The translations under genes were made by a program, and so were the position numbers. A stretch of DNA of 64,000 bases from assembly GCF_002860325.1 (NCBI RefSeq), contig NZ_PKOJ01000003.1, positions 124,001 to 188,000 of the forward strand. The letters are read 5' to 3'. The DNA is from Neptunicoccus cionae. Its GTDB lineage: Bacteria > Pseudomonadota > Alphaproteobacteria > Rhodobacterales > Rhodobacteraceae. The notes beneath the pieces are model-generated. The model did not search any database and was not told the DNA's origin. It was given only the letters and a program-made list of their open reading frames with translations. Below, in pieces: positions 61,520 through 64,000 of the stretch. Positions within the stretch are counted from its first letter, which is position 1, and each line of letters begins with the position of its first letter.

Positions 61520-62371
61520 CTAGATCGTCAACCAGCTTTCCGGCAGGATGTCTGGATTGGTCTTGTCAGGATCCGCATACCAACGGGTTGGCGCGACTAC
61601 GGATTTCGCCGGATCGGGGTTCAGCCACGCCCCCCACCATGAAAACGAGGAATTGGCGATGATGTGGTGCTTGCAGGCCGCCATCAACCGCAAGTCCTCA
61701 TAGTTTGTATCCCCGTCGTTATGCCCCACATAGCGCACCTCAAACGGCAGCTTCAGGTTCTCGGCCACCCAAGCCGGATCATCCGAAAACGCATAAATAA
61801 CCGGCGATTCCACCTGCTCTGCAACAAAGCCGGCTGCCCGTTCGTAGTAGTTGAGATCGCAAGTGCCGTGGGCCGCGTTATACTTTTCGTTGCTGACGTA
61901 ATCTCCCCGCCGGATGTGCAGGGACACCGCAGTACAGCCCGAGATTTCCGCCAGCATCTCGGCATTCTTGGCATTCGGCGGCGTCACAATCTGCAAGTCC
62001 TCACGAATCTGCGCCGCAAAATCCGCAAAGTAGTGTTCAGATTGCCAGTAGCCCTTAAGATGGGTGTTGTCCCCCAGATGCTCATACCCCGCATCATAGC
62101 CCATGGATGCCTCACGGTAGGTTTTCATCCCGCCGCCGCGCAGCAGTTTAGACAACACCTTTATCGCCCCATCCTCTTTGGCTGGAGGCAGGTTCTCAGG
62201 CGGAACGGTTTTGATGTTGAAATGGTCCAGCCCCACCTTGAAGGCTTTGGGGCGGTCGTAGTCCCGCAGGTCAAGCGACAGATCCACTCCGTGGCGCAGC
62301 GCCAGTGCCCGTCCGGCGCAATACTGGAACAGCTGGTTGCCCAGCCCGCCACGAATTCGGGTCGAAATCAT
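61520..62371 (-). CDS. GT11 family alpha-1,2-fucosyltransferase-like protein
   Basis: This 283-residue protein starts MISTRIRGGLGNQLFQYCAG, the typical N-terminus of GT11. HIRRGDYVSNEKYNAAHGTC (about residue 153) contains the conserved HxRRGD motif that contacts GDP-fucose, and ANSSFSWWGAWLN near residue 240 is the C-terminal signature. Family members add fucose in alpha-1,2 linkage to galactose in surface polysaccharides. The start overlaps the acetyltransferase gene by 4 bases, and both belong to a reverse-strand operon with GT25 and GT4 genes. Confidence 0.88.
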   Translation of the reverse strand: MISTRIRGGLGNQLFQYCAGRALALRHGVDLSLDLRDYDRPKAFKVGLDHFNIKTVPPENLPPAKEDGAIKVLSKLLRGGGMKTYREASMGYDAGYEHLGDNTHLKGYWQSEHYFADFAAQIREDLQIVTPPNAKNAEMLAEISGCTAVSLHIRRGDYVSNEKYNAAHGTCDLNYYERAAGFVAEQVESPVIYAFSDDPAWVAENLKLPFEVRYVGHNDGDTNYEDLRLMAACKHHIIANSSFSWWGAWLNPDPAKSVVAPTRWYADPDKTNPDILPESWLTI

Positions 62372-62943
62372 GTCTCTGCCTCTAGTCGTTTGATCTCTGC
62401 TGCGGCAGCGTCACGATCCAGCAACCACCATTCACTGGCTGCAATGGCCTGTTCCCGATCCGCTGGAAAACGCTTCCGGATCACGCGCGACGGACTGCCC
62501 GCAACAACCTCGAAGGGGGCCACATCTTTTGTAACCACAGAATTTGCACCGATAACGGCCCCGTTGCCAATCCGCACCCCCCGCAGGATCACGCATTGCG
62601 CCCCGATCCACACATCATGCCCGATCTCGCAAGGCTTCGCTGTCAGTTCCGCAAACGTGTCTCTCGCAAATTCGGCAGAAGTCGACACAGCCTCAAGATC
62701 ATGTTCTCCGGGACCGATGATCACATTGTCCGCAATCGAACAATACCGGCCGATCCGGGCCACAGTCACCGAACAATTATTCCCCAGATAGCTGTACGCG
62801 CCGATTGCACTGTGTTTGTCCAGATAACTGCCCCGCTGGATTTTAACACCCCTGCCGATTTCCGCACGCAGGGAAACCCGCCCGCTTTTAATCCGTGTGC
62901 CCATGCGTTTGTTGAACAGCATCCGCCCCAAGACGTTAGACAT
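62368..62943 (-). CDS. Left-handed beta-helix acetyltransferase (CatB/WbbJ-like)
   Basis: This 191-residue protein contains hexapeptide repeats that build a left-handed beta-helix (IGRGVKIQRGSYLDKHSAIG, IGRYCSIADNVIIG, IGHDVWIGAQCVILRGVRIG, IGANSVVTKDV). The histidine in GPGEHDLEAVS is the likely catalytic residue. The ending PFEVVAGSPSRVIRKRF is typical of sugar O- or N-acetyltransferases using acetyl-CoA. Embedded between glycosyltransferases, it probably acetylates a residue of the same glycan. It overlaps GT25 by 8 bases and GT11 by 4. Confidence 0.9.
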   Translation of the reverse strand: MSNVLGRMLFNKRMGTRIKSGRVSLRAEIGRGVKIQRGSYLDKHSAIGAYSYLGNNCSVTVARIGRYCSIADNVIIGPGEHDLEAVSTSAEFARDTFAELTAKPCEIGHDVWIGAQCVILRGVRIGNGAVIGANSVVTKDVAPFEVVAGSPSRVIRKRFPADREQAIAASEWWLLDRDAAAAEIKRLEAET

Positions 62944-63664
62944 CTTTACTCCGTCTTTTCACAGACCGCCGATACCGCAGCCGTTTCCATTCGCGCCCGA
63001 GTTTCTCGCTCAAGGGCTTGCGGGTGGAAATGGTGCTGCCGCCGGATTGCGCAGTCCGGTCTTCAACACCCGAAGGCACCACACAACAGGGTTTTAATCC
63101 GGTGTGCCAGTGGCTTTGCAGGAAGGTATCAACAGGACGGTCAATCTGCTCTGTCAGGGCCAGCAGCTTTCTCGCTGCAGCGTTGCTGACCATCTGCGCC
63201 GAGGTGCGCAAGGGGGTTACAGCAGGCTGCAGTATGCGAAGATTGCCTTTCTTGATCACGGATCTGCACTCCAGAATCTGGCGGGTCTGGAACTGGATGT
63301 AACCTAATTCCGAGACATGTTCAGCCGCAAAGGCTGTGGCTTCTGCAAAGCCATCCAACAAGGCCACGTCGTCCTCCAACACCAACGCGGCCTCCAGCCC
63401 CTTGTCCACGATAAGCTGCCAAGCGGTGCGGTGGCTCAGAAAGCAACCCAGTTCACCGGGGTTTAGGGGAAACGGATAGCGTGGCTTGAACAGCGGACGA
63501 TCCGCAAGAACCCGCTCCGTATGTTCAGCGGACAACATACAGCCCTCTACCGCTGACATAACGTGTGCAGGATAGGGCGAACCTGCCAACAGCCCGTCCA
63601 CCTGCGCCCTGCGCGCAGTGGCGCGGGCCAGATGGATAATCAGGGTTTCTATCCGTTCTGCCAT
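62936..63664 (-). CDS. GT25 family glycosyltransferase
   Basis: This 242-residue protein has the GT25 (LPS glycosyltransferase) pattern: IETLIIHLARATARRAQVDGLL at the start, NPGELGCFLSHRTAWQLIVD near residue 68, and the metal-binding ALVLEDDVALLDGF (Asp-Asp, about 93). GT25 members are often beta-1,4-galactosyltransferases of lipooligosaccharide. The C-terminus is basic (EWKRLRYRRSVKRRSKDV), suggesting membrane association. The start overlaps the upstream GT4 gene by 16 bases, so the locus is tightly coupled. Confidence 0.88.
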   Translation of the reverse strand: MAERIETLIIHLARATARRAQVDGLLAGSPYPAHVMSAVEGCMLSAEHTERVLADRPLFKPRYPFPLNPGELGCFLSHRTAWQLIVDKGLEAALVLEDDVALLDGFAEATAFAAEHVSELGYIQFQTRQILECRSVIKKGNLRILQPAVTPLRTSAQMVSNAAARKLLALTEQIDRPVDTFLQSHWHTGLKPCCVVPSGVEDRTAQSGGSTISTRKPLSEKLGREWKRLRYRRSVKRRSKDV

Positions 63665-64000
63665 AATGCCTCGTAGACCTGTGCGATTCCTGCGACTTCT
63701 GTTTCTATACTATGATGTTCCCGCGCCCGCGCCACTGCCGCGTCAGACATTTCGGACAATTGAGCAGCATCCGCCAGAAGTGTGCCTATTTCGCCAACAG
63801 CTCCGGCCACGTCTTCCTGCGCCACCACACGGCCAGCCGTGCCTGTGCCGCTGAATGCGCGGTAATACCCCGCCTCGCTCGCTACAAAAGGCGCGCCCGA
63901 GGCCATCGCCTCCAGCGGGGTCATTCCGTAGCCTTCATAGCGGGGCAGCGCCACCAGCAGGGAAATTCCGCGCATCAAAGCGGGGAGCTTTTCGGGGGGC
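63649..64000 (-). CDS. GT4 family glycosyltransferase, C-terminal part
   Basis: Only the last 117 or so codons are in the window; the gene enters from the right edge. The frame continues upstream of the ATG-like codon at 63978 to the edge (PPEKLPALMRGISLLVALPR), so this is not a start. ALPRYEGYGMTPLEAMASGAPFVASEAG is the GT-B donor-binding signature (E-x7-E) of GT4 enzymes. It ends HHSIETEVAGIAQVYEALW. It is the first visible gene of the reverse-strand glycan operon. Confidence 0.9.
   Translation of the reverse strand, partial: PPEKLPALMRGISLLVALPRYEGYGMTPLEAMASGAPFVASEAGYYRAFSGTGTAGRVVAQEDVAGAVGEIGTLLADAAQLSEMSDAAVARAREHHSIETEVAGIAQVYEALWQNG

Overview
The window looks like a chromosomal segment of a marine alphaproteobacterium of the Rhodobacteraceae (Roseobacter group). 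Reasons: GC-rich coding sequence; a short HisG paired with HisZ and HisS in one overlapping operon; a class II (B12-dependent) ribonucleotide reductase start; class I lysyl-tRNA synthetase; a DUF1489 protein; an NDUFS4-type complex I accessory subunit; RTX proteins; and a BMP-type purine transporter joined to xdhABC. The genus cannot be fixed from this sequence alone. No phage, insertion sequence, CRISPR array or rRNA was seen. One tRNA-Arg(TCT) is present.

Layout. 1-7.5 kb: the start of nrdJ, DUF1489, a tiny secreted protein, hisG-hisZ-hisS (reverse), slyX, an alpha/beta hydrolase-OsmC fusion, and a divergent Lrp regulator/phenylalanine hydroxylase pair. 7.5-11 kb: dnaE. 11-21.5 kb: a sulfotransferase-like gene, then a tightly coupled seven-gene forward operon of xanthine dehydrogenase (xdhABC) and a complete BMP-type ABC importer, which reads as purine uptake plus oxidation. 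21.5-27.4 kb: aldo/keto reductase, TetA-like efflux, an enolase-superfamily enzyme, a SulP anion transporter and a VOC protein. 27.4-33.4 kb: an RTX protein, then a reverse set of a SARP-type regulator, agmatinase, guanidinobutyrase-like ureohydrolase and alcohol dehydrogenase.

33.6-38 kb holds the least ordinary proteins: a vanadium-haloperoxidase/PAP2-type enzyme with a collagen-like GPQ-repeat N-terminus, a large subtilase without a signal peptide, and a soluble PhoR-like kinase. 38-45 kb: aminotransferase, DMT exporter, enol-lactonase, short-chain dehydrogenase, a small unknown gene under a CtrA-like box, tRNA-Arg, NDUFS4 and a membrane histidine kinase. 45-60 kb: uvrB, a right-handed beta-helix protein, DUF4864, a HugZ-like protein, lysS, terB-GST, a second RTX protein, rpsO, MFS, a membrane protein and pnp. 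60.4-64 kb: a surface-glycan locus with GT10, GT11, GT25 and GT4 glycosyltransferases and a left-handed beta-helix acetyltransferase, running off the window edge.

The strongest leads for new biology are the collagen-haloperoxidase with its palindromic promoter, the GT10/GT11/GT25 combination (the families that build Lewis antigens in Helicobacter), an inverted repeat enclosing a G-quadruplex motif upstream of uvrB, a perfect 9-bp inverted repeat between the Lrp gene and phhA, a low-GC patch inside hisS, and exact TTAA-N7-TTAAC (CtrA-type) boxes at two uncharacterised genes. All functional calls are by reading; no search was run.
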